Origin: Candidatus Acidiferrales bacterium
GTDB lineage: Bacteria; Acidobacteriota; Terriglobia; Acidiferrales; UBA7541
Reading direction: 5' to 3'
DNA: 46,402 nt
Assembly: GCA_025451835.1 (NCBI GenBank)
Contig: JANWJR010000057.1
Coordinates: 1 to 46,402, forward strand
Shown: positions 1 through 7,952 of the stretch, in pieces
How the letters are laid out: every line of letters starts with the position of its first letter
Numbering within the stretch: the first letter of the stretch is position 1
Notes under the pieces: model-generated
Told to the model about the DNA's origin: nothing
Seen by the model: only the letters and a program-made list of their open reading frames with translations
Databases searched by the model: none
Translations under genes and position numbers: made by a program

Positions 1-215
1 CCGAAGGCGTGACGTTCATTCCCCCGCAGCTTGCCGAAAAAGTCGCGGACGACTCGGAAATGGATCGCATGGTCGACGAATGGGGCCACATGATGCTTCG
101 CGAAGGCAAATACACGCCGGGGCAAATTGACTCCAGATGGACCAAAGAAATGATCGGGCAATTTAACAAATGGCTCGAACGAAAAGGCTCGAAGCTGCGG
201 ATGCCGGAAAAATAA
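1..215 (+). CDS. RraA-family protein, C-terminal end (partial at window edge)
   Basis: The reading frame is open from the window edge and ends at a TAA, giving about 70 residues. The segment GVTFIPPQLAEKV followed by LREGKYTPGQID and a charged helix resembles, from memory, the C-terminal tail of RraA-family proteins (aldolase-like fold, related to HMG/CHA aldolases and to the RNase E inhibitor RraA). The catalytic part lies outside the window, so activity cannot be judged. It converges with the SelA-like gene at 317-1558. A second, full-length RraA-like gene lies at 6200-6988, so the locus has two members. The identification rests on the tail alone and is moderate. Confidence 0.55.
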   Translation, partial: EGVTFIPPQLAEKVADDSEMDRMVDEWGHMMLREGKYTPGQIDSRWTKEMIGQFNKWLERKGSKLRMPEK

Positions 216-316
216 GGAATCGCGAAAGAGCACGCGTTTACTCACGGGCAAACGCCACGGCAGCCCCGGCGGATAATCGAACCTTCGCGGGCCCACGGAA
301 AATGTGGTCCGATCGC

Positions 317-1558
317 TCACGCCGAATGCGCACGAAACAACTTAACGAGATTGTCCGCGATAATTTTGTCCTCGCCCAGTTGCAGCATGAACGAATTCAT
401 GCCCAGGCCAATTTCCGTGCGTTCCAGGACAATCGACGGGTTCCCTTTTCGAAGCGATTGGTGAGCTTCGTCTGGCGTGAGATTGATCCGGCGCGGGTCC
501 CAATCGATATGCATCGTCGGAACGTGATTCGCGATGTCCGGCTCAAAGTACGCGGTGCTGACGCCTTCCACTTTGGTGACTTCGTGCGACACGGTGTCCA
601 ATCGCTTCCACCACTCTCTGGTCAATGCGTCGTGATCTTCGTTTAGATACAGCTCGAGAGCCTTCACCATTCCGACGATTTCTTCCTTGCCTACTTTTTG
701 ACCGCGGCCGAGTGTGTCCTCGTAGGGGCTATTGTTCAGCGCGGCGTAGCCGATCAGTTCCTTGCGTCCGATCAACAAGCCGGCGCATTGCGGCCCACGC
801 ATGGCCTTGCCACCACTGAACGTGACGAGGTCGTAGCCCATATTGGCGTAGTCCCAGAGATGCGAAACTGGCGGCGTGTCCGCCGCGGCGTCAATCATTG
901 CCGGAATGTTGTTTTCCTTCGATAGCTTCAGCCATTCATCCACTTTGATCTGTCCCGTGGCATTCGCAAAATTCGAGAAGTGCATCATGGCCGTTCGTGG
1001 GCTCAACGCTCTTTTGAAATCCTCGCGGGTTTCGATCTCGATCAATTTGATACCTGTGCCGCGAAGCTGATGGTCGAAAGGATTGCGATGCGATTTCTGA
1101 ATTATGACTTCCGACTTCATTCCGGCGAGATCGGGCAATTGCCGGATGAGCGAGTCATCGTCACGAGTCAAAATACCCGCGAGGCCAGACTGAATCGCTC
1201 CCGCGGCGCCGGAACTGACAAATGCCGTGTAGCCATCCGGCAGCTTGAGCATTTCTGCAATTTTCTTGCCTGCGGCAATTTCCAGGGCCGGAATGCTGAC
1301 AAAATGCTTGGTGGCTTGCGCCATCACGGCTTCGACTTCCGGCCGAATCAGTGACCCGCCAAGCATCGTCATTGTTCCCTGGCCATTGATGACCGTCGTG
1401 ACGCCCAGCTCCTCATATACGTTTCCCGTCCCTCCGAAGCCGGACAGTTTCGCGCTCTGCGGCAACGACGAAGCAAATAGTCTTATGCCGCTGGCCGCAG
1501 CGCCGATCGTCGCACCGAGGCCTCCCAAGAAAGTCCGGCGATTCCATTTCATTCCCAT
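317..1558 (-). CDS. Exported SelA-like PLP-dependent enzyme
   Basis: This 413-residue protein has the fold-type I PLP layout of the SelA / D-glucosaminate-6-phosphate ammonia-lyase group. The N-terminus NRRTFLGGLGATIGA (about 6-20) is a twin-arginine signal, unusual because the family is normally cytoplasmic. After it come a substrate-side segment (about 47-75), a phosphate-binding SSGAAGA (115-121), Asp223 in MIDAAAD as the likely pyridine-nitrogen partner, and Lys251 in FSGGKAMRG as the likely Schiff-base lysine. AAGGAG lies about 8 bases before the ATG. It follows the RidA gene by 21 bases and is last in the minus-strand operon. Beta-elimination of an amino or hydroxy acid, with RidA clearing the enamine, would fit but is inference. 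Selenocysteine synthesis is unlikely given the export signal. Confidence 0.82.
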   Translation of the reverse strand: MGMKWNRRTFLGGLGATIGAAASGIRLFASSLPQSAKLSGFGGTGNVYEELGVTTVINGQGTMTMLGGSLIRPEVEAVMAQATKHFVSIPALEIAAGKKIAEMLKLPDGYTAFVSSGAAGAIQSGLAGILTRDDDSLIRQLPDLAGMKSEVIIQKSHRNPFDHQLRGTGIKLIEIETREDFKRALSPRTAMMHFSNFANATGQIKVDEWLKLSKENNIPAMIDAAADTPPVSHLWDYANMGYDLVTFSGGKAMRGPQCAGLLIGRKELIGYAALNNSPYEDTLGRGQKVGKEEIVGMVKALELYLNEDHDALTREWWKRLDTVSHEVTKVEGVSTAYFEPDIANHVPTMHIDWDPRRINLTPDEAHQSLRKGNPSIVLERTEIGLGMNSFMLQLGEDKIIADNLVKLFRAHSA

Positions 1559-1579
1559 GTCTGCGCTCCTTTTGTACCG

Positions 1580-2098
1580 CTACTTACGGGTGACCGCCGC
1601 GATGCAATTCACTTCGAGCAACGACTTGCCGGGAACTCCGGCCACGGCAACGGTTGTGCGAGCCGGGCCGCCGTGCGGGAAGTACGTTTTGAAAACTTTA
1701 TTCATGCCGTCGTAGTAATCGAGGTTTCCGAGATAGACAGTCAGCTGGAGAATGCTATCCATCGTGCCGCCGCCCGCTTCCACCAAATTCTTGACGTTAT
1801 CCATCACCTTCTTGGTGTGTGTCTCGATGTCCGCTCCCTGCACCGAGCCAGCATCATTCGCGCCCTGGCCGGAGATGTAGATCAGCCCGTTGTGAACGAT
1901 CAAGGACGTGATCATTTGCTTGCCGCTGGCCGGCTTGCCGTTGTAATCGAGTTTTTGAACGTCGCCATTTGATTGCGCGCCAGGTTCCTGGGCCGCCGGC
2001 GCTTCCGACCCAAAAACCGCTCCCGGCAAACCCAATCCCGAAAACAAAGAAGCGAGCCGCACCGCAAAATTCCTTCGCGTAAACGCATTCGATATCAT
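1580..2098 (-). CDS. Exported RidA-family enamine/imine deaminase
   Basis: This 172-residue protein belongs to the RidA (YjgF/YER057c/UK114) family, which hydrolyses reactive enamine or imine intermediates to keto acids. The conserved Arg is seen in GGPARTTVAV and the Glu in LLEVNCIA, so the active-site pair looks intact. The first 35 residues contain TRRNFAVRLASLFSG, a Tat-like signal. RidA proteins are usually about 130 residues and cytoplasmic, so export is notable. The frame extends upstream to 2254, but ATG at 2098 has a strong GGAGGAGGAAGG ribosome site and overlaps the PQQ dehydrogenase stop as ATGA, so I chose it. The SelA-like enzyme follows directly, suggesting that RidA handles its product. 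Confidence 0.85.
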   Translation of the reverse strand: MISNAFTRRNFAVRLASLFSGLGLPGAVFGSEAPAAQEPGAQSNGDVQKLDYNGKPASGKQMITSLIVHNGLIYISGQGANDAGSVQGADIETHTKKVMDNVKNLVEAGGGTMDSILQLTVYLGNLDYYDGMNKVFKTYFPHGGPARTTVAVAGVPGKSLLEVNCIAAVTRK

Positions 2099-3777
2099 CG
2101 TTCCTTCCTCCTCCGACGATTTTGGATCTGCAAGTCCCAGGGCAACGCAAAGGTGAACAAATCGTTCCCGGACGCAATGGCAACGTACTGCTTCCCGTTT
2201 ATGGCATAGCTCATCGGCGACGCATGAATGTCCTGACCGATGCGGAAATGCCAAAGCGGTTTTCCGGTCCGCCCGTCAACCGCCTCGAAGGTTTCGGCAT
2301 CATCGCCGAAGAAAACGACTCCGCCCGCTGTCGCCATGGCGCCCCCCGAAGAATGCCCGAAACCCGCCTGCGGATATCGCCATGCAAATTTGTCCGTATC
2401 AAGATCAAACGCAAGCAGGATCTTTTGTCTTCGTTCTCCGGCGGGATGCTTCACGCCGGTCGAGTAATAGGTTCGCCCCTGTGCGAAGTCCTGAGGCTTG
2501 AGAAAATATATGGAACAGTCCTCCATCGCAAAAAAATAGAACAGGTGAGAGGACGGGTCGTAGGAGGGTGAATACCAGTTCGTGGCACCCTCGAATCCCG
2601 GGCAAGTAATAGTTCCATCGGCAGACGGCTGTACGTCCGTTCGAATCGGGCGTCCCTGGGAATCAATCCCTTTCGCCCAGTTTAATTTTTTAACGAACCG
2701 GGTCGCCGAAAGGAATTTGCCGTTGGTTCGGTCGAGAACGTAAAGAAAGCCGTTGCGGTTCGCTTCGACAAGAAGTTTGCGGTTCTCTCCACGATACGCC
2801 GCATCGAGGAGAACGGGCGTCTCGGTGGCATCGTAATCAAACAGATCGTGGGGAGTGAATTGAAAATGCCATTTGAGTTTGCCGGTGTCGGGATCAAGCG
2901 CCAGCACGCAGTCGGTGTAAAGATCGTCGCCCGGGCGAACGTTCCCGTCAAAGTCCGGCGAAGGATTGCTGGTACCCCAGTAGAGTGTGTCGAGCTCCGG
3001 ATCGTACGTGCCGGGCATCCAAGTGGTTCCGCCGCCATGTTTGTATATATCGCCTGGCCAGCTCGACGACCCCGGCTCACCAGGAGCCGGTATGGTCCAA
3101 AACCGCCAGGCAAGTTTCCCGGTCTGCGCGTCAAACGCCGCGATGAAGCCGCGCACGCCATCGTCGCCGCCGGAAGTTCCCACCAGTACCTTGTCCTTGA
3201 CCACCAGCGGCGCGCTGGTCGCTCCGTAATTCTTGTTCCAGTCCGCGTAGGCAACGTCCCACAGCAGATTCCCGGAGCGCGCATCGAGGCAAAGCAAATG
3301 CGCGTTGTCCGTTTCGATATAAACGCGATCGTGCCAAACACCCACGCCGCGGCTATGATGCTGCGATGCATCGTCGATCAGCCCTTCGGAGACGGCTCGG
3401 GAGTAATGCCAGATCATGCTGCCGGTGCGGGCATCGAGCGCGAAGGCGTCGTTTCCCGAAGTCATAAGCATGATCCCATCCACGACGATGGGGGTTGCCT
3501 CGAGTTCGCTTTCTGCTTGCGGCACGTGGAAGACCCACTCCGCACGCAATTGGTTCACATTCGTCGCATTGATCTGATCGAGGCCCGAATAGCGCCGTCC
3601 GGTATAGTCACCGTTGTACGAGAGCCAATTCGACCCGACCGGCTGACGCATCAATTCCTCGGAATGGACGTCGATCGTCGTTGAAATCGTCGCGGCACTC
3701 TTGTCTTGTGCGAGGCTAAATCCCGCCACGCAGGCGCAAATCGCCGCACCGCATGCGATCTTTGCCGCCGCGCGCAT
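2095..3777 (-). CDS. PQQ-dependent dehydrogenase (quinoprotein), periplasmic
   Basis: This 560-residue quinoprotein is of the alcohol/sugar dehydrogenase type: a signal peptide (1-23, cleavage after SLAQ), then an eight-bladed propeller with repeated tryptophan-docking motifs such as ALDARTGSMIWHY, CLDARSGNLLWDV and ALDPDTGKLKWHF. N271 in GTSNP and D284 in RPGDD match the metal-binding Asn and catalytic Asp of the family. The position of the usual metal-ligand Glu appears to be Asp205 in SGGDDGVRG. No vicinal Cys-Cys pair and no fused cytochrome domain are seen, so electrons must pass to a separate carrier; the di-heme cytochrome at 11701-12573 is a candidate. The start lies 3 bases after the DUF4380 stop, with GGGAGG upstream. 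The substrate is unknown. Confidence 0.88.
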   Translation of the reverse strand: MRAAAKIACGAAICACVAGFSLAQDKSAATISTTIDVHSEELMRQPVGSNWLSYNGDYTGRRYSGLDQINATNVNQLRAEWVFHVPQAESELEATPIVVDGIMLMTSGNDAFALDARTGSMIWHYSRAVSEGLIDDASQHHSRGVGVWHDRVYIETDNAHLLCLDARSGNLLWDVAYADWNKNYGATSAPLVVKDKVLVGTSGGDDGVRGFIAAFDAQTGKLAWRFWTIPAPGEPGSSSWPGDIYKHGGGTTWMPGTYDPELDTLYWGTSNPSPDFDGNVRPGDDLYTDCVLALDPDTGKLKWHFQFTPHDLFDYDATETPVLLDAAYRGENRKLLVEANRNGFLYVLDRTNGKFLSATRFVKKLNWAKGIDSQGRPIRTDVQPSADGTITCPGFEGATNWYSPSYDPSSHLFYFFAMEDCSIYFLKPQDFAQGRTYYSTGVKHPAGERRQKILLAFDLDTDKFAWRYPQAGFGHSSGGAMATAGGVVFFGDDAETFEAVDGRTGKPLWHFRIGQDIHASPMSYAINGKQYVAIASGNDLFTFALPWDLQIQNRRRRKER

Positions 3778-3780
3778 CCG

Positions 3781-5190
3781 CTAGGAGCCTCCCGCCACAC
3801 GCGCTGTGTTCGCGTCACCCAACGACCCGCGATCCACGCCGCGCTCGTCGGACAATCGGACTGAAATCCGCGCGGTTCCTGAAGGCACTCGAATTTTCTG
3901 GTGAAGACTCACCAACTCGGCAGGATTGGCCGGTTGCAGAGGCGCCGCACTCAATTCCGAGCCGCTTTCGTCATATAGGTGCGCGACGAGCTTCCCGGAG
4001 TAGAACACTCCGAACGATCCCGATAGGGTTACCTGATTCGCCTCCCTCGACGCGCTGAGAGGCTCGCTGACCACACCCGCTGCTGCCACCGTAACGAATT
4101 TGTCGCCGACACGCGTCGGAAGCCACTCGGTATCCATCGCGTACGTTTCATCTGGGTTCAAGCGCACGATCGGACTGTTCAATTCCGCTTCCATGTAATA
4201 CGAACGATCCTCCGCAGCCAACCGGACGACGGGCATGCCTTTGCCATCCACTTCCACGCCAGGCCCGTTCTTATAGAAGATCACAGTGGCCTTGCCGGGA
4301 TAATCAGCGTCCGGCCGGTATTTAAATCTTTCCACCATTGCAAAGTGCGCCGACTTATCGGCCACAGCGATCCAGTCTCCGGGCGAATCGATCCACACTT
4401 CGCTTTGCAGGTAGAGCCAATGCAGCGCGAACAAATTTCCGCTAAGCGAAAACGACGGATCCTCAGCGAGGCCCGACCGGACATGATAGCGGTCGAGGTA
4501 GGCGCTGTGGGAATTCGCCGGAGCGAACGCCCAGAAATCGCGATTGAAGTCCGCAGGCTGCCGCGCATCCGCCGTGTCGTACTGCGTCACCGACTGCATC
4601 GACCATTCAATCGGATGCTTCGAGATATTCTTCATCACCGCATGAAAAGAAATCTCGGGCGAATTGCTTTCAACGCTGAGCTCCCGCGAATACTGCAAAC
4701 CCGTTTTCGGATCGGGAGGCCCGTCCAATCGTACCGTACAGCGGCTTCCTCGCGAGAGAACGCCGAATGCATATTCTCCGTCGTCCAGTTCGTCCGATAT
4801 GGGGCCTGGCCAGTGATGATCGTCCTGCGATCCTTCGGGCATCGGCCAGATTTTATCGCCGCCGTAATTGATCCACCCACCTTTCGCGCCAGCTTGCGAA
4901 GGAGGAATGTACTGACCCTGATATTGGGGATTCACGAATAGATATGGATGGCCGGCGAACGTCACCTGTATCACACGGCCTCCTAGTTGCGGCGTGATGA
5001 CGATTTCGACGCTTCCATTCACGATCCGTTGTGCTTTCCAGCCGTCAAAGTCAGTTGATTCAATGCTGCAACCCGCACGATTCGACGGCTGGACCGATGG
5101 CGCAGTCCGAGCCTGCGCCGGCACCAGATAGCATGCCGCGATCCCCGCCATCAGGCCCGCGCACCCAGTCCATCCGAAAAAATGTTTCAT
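3781..5190 (-). CDS. Exported DUF4380 protein (aldose-epimerase-like fold expected)
   Basis: This 469-residue protein begins with a signal sequence (1-27); GIAAC could be a lipobox, or cleavage could follow AQA. The segments ITPQLGGRVIQV (about 66-77), WINYGGDKIWPMPEG (about 106-120) and WPGPISDELDDGEY match my recall of DUF4380, whose members resemble galactose-mutarotase-fold carbohydrate-binding proteins. The C-terminal 100 residues look like a beta-sandwich extension. The gene overlaps the IclR stop by 4 bases (ATGA) and is followed 3 bases later by the PQQ dehydrogenase, so the three are translationally linked. A sugar-binding or epimerase role is inference; no catalytic His/Glu pair was assigned. 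Confidence 0.72.
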   Translation of the reverse strand: MKHFFGWTGCAGLMAGIAACYLVPAQARTAPSVQPSNRAGCSIESTDFDGWKAQRIVNGSVEIVITPQLGGRVIQVTFAGHPYLFVNPQYQGQYIPPSQAGAKGGWINYGGDKIWPMPEGSQDDHHWPGPISDELDDGEYAFGVLSRGSRCTVRLDGPPDPKTGLQYSRELSVESNSPEISFHAVMKNISKHPIEWSMQSVTQYDTADARQPADFNRDFWAFAPANSHSAYLDRYHVRSGLAEDPSFSLSGNLFALHWLYLQSEVWIDSPGDWIAVADKSAHFAMVERFKYRPDADYPGKATVIFYKNGPGVEVDGKGMPVVRLAAEDRSYYMEAELNSPIVRLNPDETYAMDTEWLPTRVGDKFVTVAAAGVVSEPLSASREANQVTLSGSFGVFYSGKLVAHLYDESGSELSAAPLQPANPAELVSLHQKIRVPSGTARISVRLSDERGVDRGSLGDANTARVAGGS

Positions 5191-6059
5191 TTTCGTGCGG
5201 CTCTAGGAGCGGGGTTGCGGACGTCATCGGCAGAGTCCCTATCTCCCGCGTTCACGCTCCCGCGGATGACCCGCAGTTTTTCTCCGCTGCCGTAGCCGAG
5301 TTCCCCCGAAATTCTCACCCCTGCCTCTTGGATCAAGGGCGCGAGTTCCCGCAACCGGGCCGTGGACATGCGAACGGCAGGTCCCGTAATACTAAGGCTC
5401 GCATTGACCGCGCCGGTGTGATCCCAGACGGGCGCGGCGATGCACCGTATGTGAGCTTCGTGTTCCTCCATATCGCACGCGTATCCATTTCTCCGCACCC
5501 GCTGCAGTTGCGTCTGCAATTCCTGAAGGCTTCCGATAGTGCTCGCCGTAAATCGCTTGAGGTCCAGAAGTTCGAGAATTTTGGCGAGTTCTTGCTCCGG
5601 CAGATAAGCGAGCAAAACCTTCCCAACTGCCGAGCAATGCAGAGGCACGGTAGCGCCAATGCGCGAATAGATGCGAAGAGGCTCAGGTGAATCAAGCTTC
5701 TCCAAATAAACCGCCGACAAACCGTGGCGAACCGTCAAGTGAACCGTTTCACGGGTTCGGCGGTTGAGTTCCTCGAGGAACGGCCGGCTCAGCGCGCGCA
5801 TATCCATTTGGCCGATCGCCGCCTGCCCCAGCGAGACGCACGCGATGCCCAGGTGATAACTCCCGGATCCGTCGCAGTTCAAGAATCCCGAAGATTCCAG
5901 GTTCACGAGAAAACGGTGCAGCGTGCTGGTCGGCAGTCCCGAAAGCTGGGCGAGCTGCGTCGCGCTGAGGCCGCCGTCAGCCTTTGCAAAGAGGCTGAGC
6001 AATCGCAGACCTCGCTGGAGAGATGTGATGTTGTAATCGCGCTTGCCTGTGACGCCCAT
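5187..6059 (-). CDS. IclR-family transcriptional regulator
   Basis: This 290-residue regulator has an N-terminal winged helix-turn-helix (about 12-70, with LSATQLAQLSGLPTSTLHRF as the helix-turn-helix) followed by the IclR effector-binding domain (about 80-265, including HCSAVGKVLLAYLP and YACDMEEHEAHIRCIAAPV). IclR proteins sense small organic acids or aromatics and control neighbouring catabolic operons. It is the first gene of a run continuing through DUF4380, PQQ dehydrogenase, RidA and the SelA-like enzyme, overlapping the next gene by ATGA. GGAAGGAATTT precedes the ATG. A palindrome CGATATCG lies about 80 bases upstream and may be its own operator. Confidence 0.93.
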   Translation of the reverse strand: MGVTGKRDYNITSLQRGLRLLSLFAKADGGLSATQLAQLSGLPTSTLHRFLVNLESSGFLNCDGSGSYHLGIACVSLGQAAIGQMDMRALSRPFLEELNRRTRETVHLTVRHGLSAVYLEKLDSPEPLRIYSRIGATVPLHCSAVGKVLLAYLPEQELAKILELLDLKRFTASTIGSLQELQTQLQRVRRNGYACDMEEHEAHIRCIAAPVWDHTGAVNASLSITGPAVRMSTARLRELAPLIQEAGVRISGELGYGSGEKLRVIRGSVNAGDRDSADDVRNPAPRAARK

Positions 6060-6128
6060 AAATTCCTTCCCGGCCGATTCTCCGCCCGCCCTTCCAATGA
6101 ATGAAAGTCCTGCTTATCTGGTGAAAAT

Positions 6129-6146
6129 GCTGATATACGATATCGG
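6129..6146. promoter_or_regulatory. Candidate IclR operator overlapping a possible promoter
   Basis: The sequence gctgatatacgatatcgg holds the perfect palindrome CGATATCG (6138-6145) and a GATAT direct repeat (6132 and 6139). On the minus strand, TTGAAT followed after 15 bases by TATATC overlaps it and could be the promoter of the IclR operon. The position, 70-85 bases before the IclR start, suits autoregulation. The link to IclR binding is inference. Confidence 0.3.
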
Positions 6147-6199
6147 GGCAACATTCAAGCTTTTTTTGACTGCATCGGGCTCGCCGGCTGCCGTCTCCC

Positions 6200-6988
6200 T
6201 CACAGCCGCCCAAATTTCTTGACCGCTTCCTCGATTGATTTGAGCTTCTCGATGTAGGCGTACATCGAGTGCTCCTTAAAATCCATCTCCTGAGCGAGCG
6301 CTAGAACTTCGGCTGCTTTCTGCCTGGGCACCACAACGACTCCATCGGTATCCGCCACTATTATGTCCGAACCGTTCACGCCGACGCCGTCGCAGACCAC
6401 CGGAACATTCGCGCCCGCGAATCGATAGTGATGAACCGACGTCGACGGAACGATGCCAACGGCGTAGACCGGAAAGCGGATCTTCGTGAGATACGCCACA
6501 TCGCGAACGCCGCCGTCAATCACAGCGCCTGCGTAATCGCGCGCGGACATCGCCGTTCCCATCAACCCGCCCATCCCGGCAATATCCGTTCCGTCTTCAA
6601 CAACCATTACATACACGGAGTCCGGGCCGCCTTGATCGATCGCAGCGAGCATTCCATGCAGCGCATTGGGATCCTGATTTCCCTCATCTTTTTTCAGTTC
6701 CACGGTAACGGCGTAGCCAGCGAACTTGGACGGAAAAATCGGCCGCATGCGGTGAGACATGTACATGCGCCGGCCCAAGATTTGTTCCACGGCGTCTGAG
6801 ACGGAAGCGACCTCGACGTGGCGAAATCCGTCCAGCAGCGTCCCGTCCTCATTTGCGGCCGACTGGCTGGAAGAAGATTGCGCGAACAAATGAGCCGTCA
6901 CCGTGAGTCCTGCGGCCGATAGCAGCACAATCGCAATCACGGCAATTCGAATCCGCGTTCGTCGCGAAAAATGAAAATGCTTGTTCAT
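6200..6988 (-). CDS. Exported RraA-family (aldolase-like) protein
   Basis: The 262-residue protein has a twin-arginine-containing N-terminus (RRTRIRIAVIAIVLLSAAG, then AHLFAQ), so it is probably exported or anchored. The core follows RraA/HMG-aldolase: GRRMYMSHRM, MVVEDGTDIAGMGGLMGTAM, then VIDGGVRDVAYL and FPVYAVG. R162 and D163 match the Arg-Asp of the class II pyruvate-aldolase signature RD-x2-E/D, but the last position is Tyr166, not an acid, so aldolase chemistry is doubtful. Start 6988 was chosen over 7069 because GGGAGGC lies 7 bases upstream. It precedes the IclR gene with a 140-base gap. Function beyond the fold is not known. Confidence 0.8.
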   Translation of the reverse strand: MNKHFHFSRRTRIRIAVIAIVLLSAAGLTVTAHLFAQSSSSQSAANEDGTLLDGFRHVEVASVSDAVEQILGRRMYMSHRMRPIFPSKFAGYAVTVELKKDEGNQDPNALHGMLAAIDQGGPDSVYVMVVEDGTDIAGMGGLMGTAMSARDYAGAVIDGGVRDVAYLTKIRFPVYAVGIVPSTSVHHYRFAGANVPVVCDGVGVNGSDIIVADTDGVVVVPRQKAAEVLALAQEMDFKEHSMYAYIEKLKSIEEAVKKFGRL

Positions 6989-7155
6989 CAGCGCCTCCCG
7001 TGTTGTATATAATGCGCGCACTTTATCACCGTTCCAGAAGGGTTTGAAGTATGTCTTCTGCGTGGGCAACCCGGCGTCCTGAACGGCGAAGCTCGCCGCG
7101 ATCCGCCTCGGAAATTCGATTTAGTGCGGGAAAAAACTTGAGATAGGAGATTTCG
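6989..7155. promoter_or_regulatory. Divergent intergenic region, exported RraA / exported RidA
   Basis: This 167-base region separates the minus-strand RraA-like gene from the plus-strand RidA gene. It contains tatataat at 7006-7013 (TATAAT in the plus direction; TATACA can be read on the minus strand at 7003-7008), but no good -35 element at 17 bases was found in either direction. AGGAG before the RidA ATG is a clear ribosome site. The two outward genes may share control. Confidence 0.3.
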
Positions 7156-7650
7156 ATGAGCGTAAAAACTGGAATTGTGAAGTTCGGAATCGTTGGTGTT
7201 GCATTGGCTTCGGTGTTTCTGCTCGGCGCCTCGCGCAGTGCGGATTCCCGTTTTAAACGCGCAATTAGCCTGTCGCCTGCCGGACAAAACTTGCCGTTTA
7301 GCGATGGCATCGTCGCAGGCAATACGCTTTACATCGCGGGACAACAGGGCGCGGACGAGAACGGCAAATTAAAGGACGGAATCGGGCCGCAAACTCACGG
7401 CGCACTCGAGGCCGTTCAGAAAGTTGTCAAATCGGCGGGATTTGAAATGAAAGACATTGTTTCCGTGACGGTCTACCTGGCGGATATCAACGACTTCGCG
7501 GAAATGAACAAAGCGTATAGCAGCATTATGCCCGATCCCAAGCCGGCGCGGGCCACGGTCCAAGCGGCCGCTCTCGTGGGTGGCGCAAAGATTGAAATTT
7601 CGGCGATCGCAGTCAGAGATCCGCGGGCGTTCCAAAATATTCAGCGATGA
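7156..7650 (+). CDS. Exported RidA-family protein (second copy)
   Basis: The 164-residue protein starts with a Sec signal or membrane anchor (about 5-25, VKFGIVGVALASVFLLG) and then has a complete RidA domain: FSDGIVAGNTLYIAGQQG, VTVYLADINDF, the key Arg in KPARATVQAA and the Glu in KIEISAIAV. It is divergent from the copy at 1580-2098, which has a Tat-like leader, so these look like separate exported deaminases rather than a recent duplication. The ATG follows ATAGGAGATTTCG. The divergent neighbour is RraA-like and the downstream gene is a TonB-dependent receptor with its own promoter. Its substrate is unknown. Confidence 0.85.
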   Translation: MSVKTGIVKFGIVGVALASVFLLGASRSADSRFKRAISLSPAGQNLPFSDGIVAGNTLYIAGQQGADENGKLKDGIGPQTHGALEAVQKVVKSAGFEMKDIVSVTVYLADINDFAEMNKAYSSIMPDPKPARATVQAAALVGGAKIEISAIAVRDPRAFQNIQR

Positions 7651-7810
7651 CCGACGGGCAACGCGGATTCGCCGCGGCGGATGAAGTCGGCTGGATCCAT
7701 GAGGATTCGACGGTCGTTGTGCCGAAACGTGTTTCGCGCTCGTGTGCCGCCAGGCGTGTGAATCCGGAGACTGTTTGGTGATTCAATGAACTTAAATAAA
7801 AAAGTACGAG

Positions 7811-7837
7811 TTGACACGTCCTGGAAAGTGATATAAC
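7811..7837 (+). promoter_or_regulatory. Sigma70-type promoter of the TonB-dependent receptor
   Basis: A perfect TTGACA (7811-7816) is followed after 15 bases by TATAAC (7832-7837). It lies 115 bases before the receptor ATG at 7953, in a 302-base stretch without another gene. No operator was recognised. The short 15-base spacer is slightly unfavourable. Confidence 0.6.
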
Positions 7838-7952
7838 TACGCGCTGGGTGGTGTCTCCAGGCTCTCAAAATCGAAATGTGCTTTTTCATCTGGTGAGAAT
7901 GTGCGGGCCGCTGCGGATTTTGCGCGCGGCTCCTTCCATGAGGAGGAATAGA

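Noticed and set aside
2848-3684. A 278-residue plus-strand open frame opposite the PQQ dehydrogenase
   Set aside because: It is a shadow of the minus-strand gene, which has clear family motifs and a ribosome site; the plus frame has no recognisable domain.
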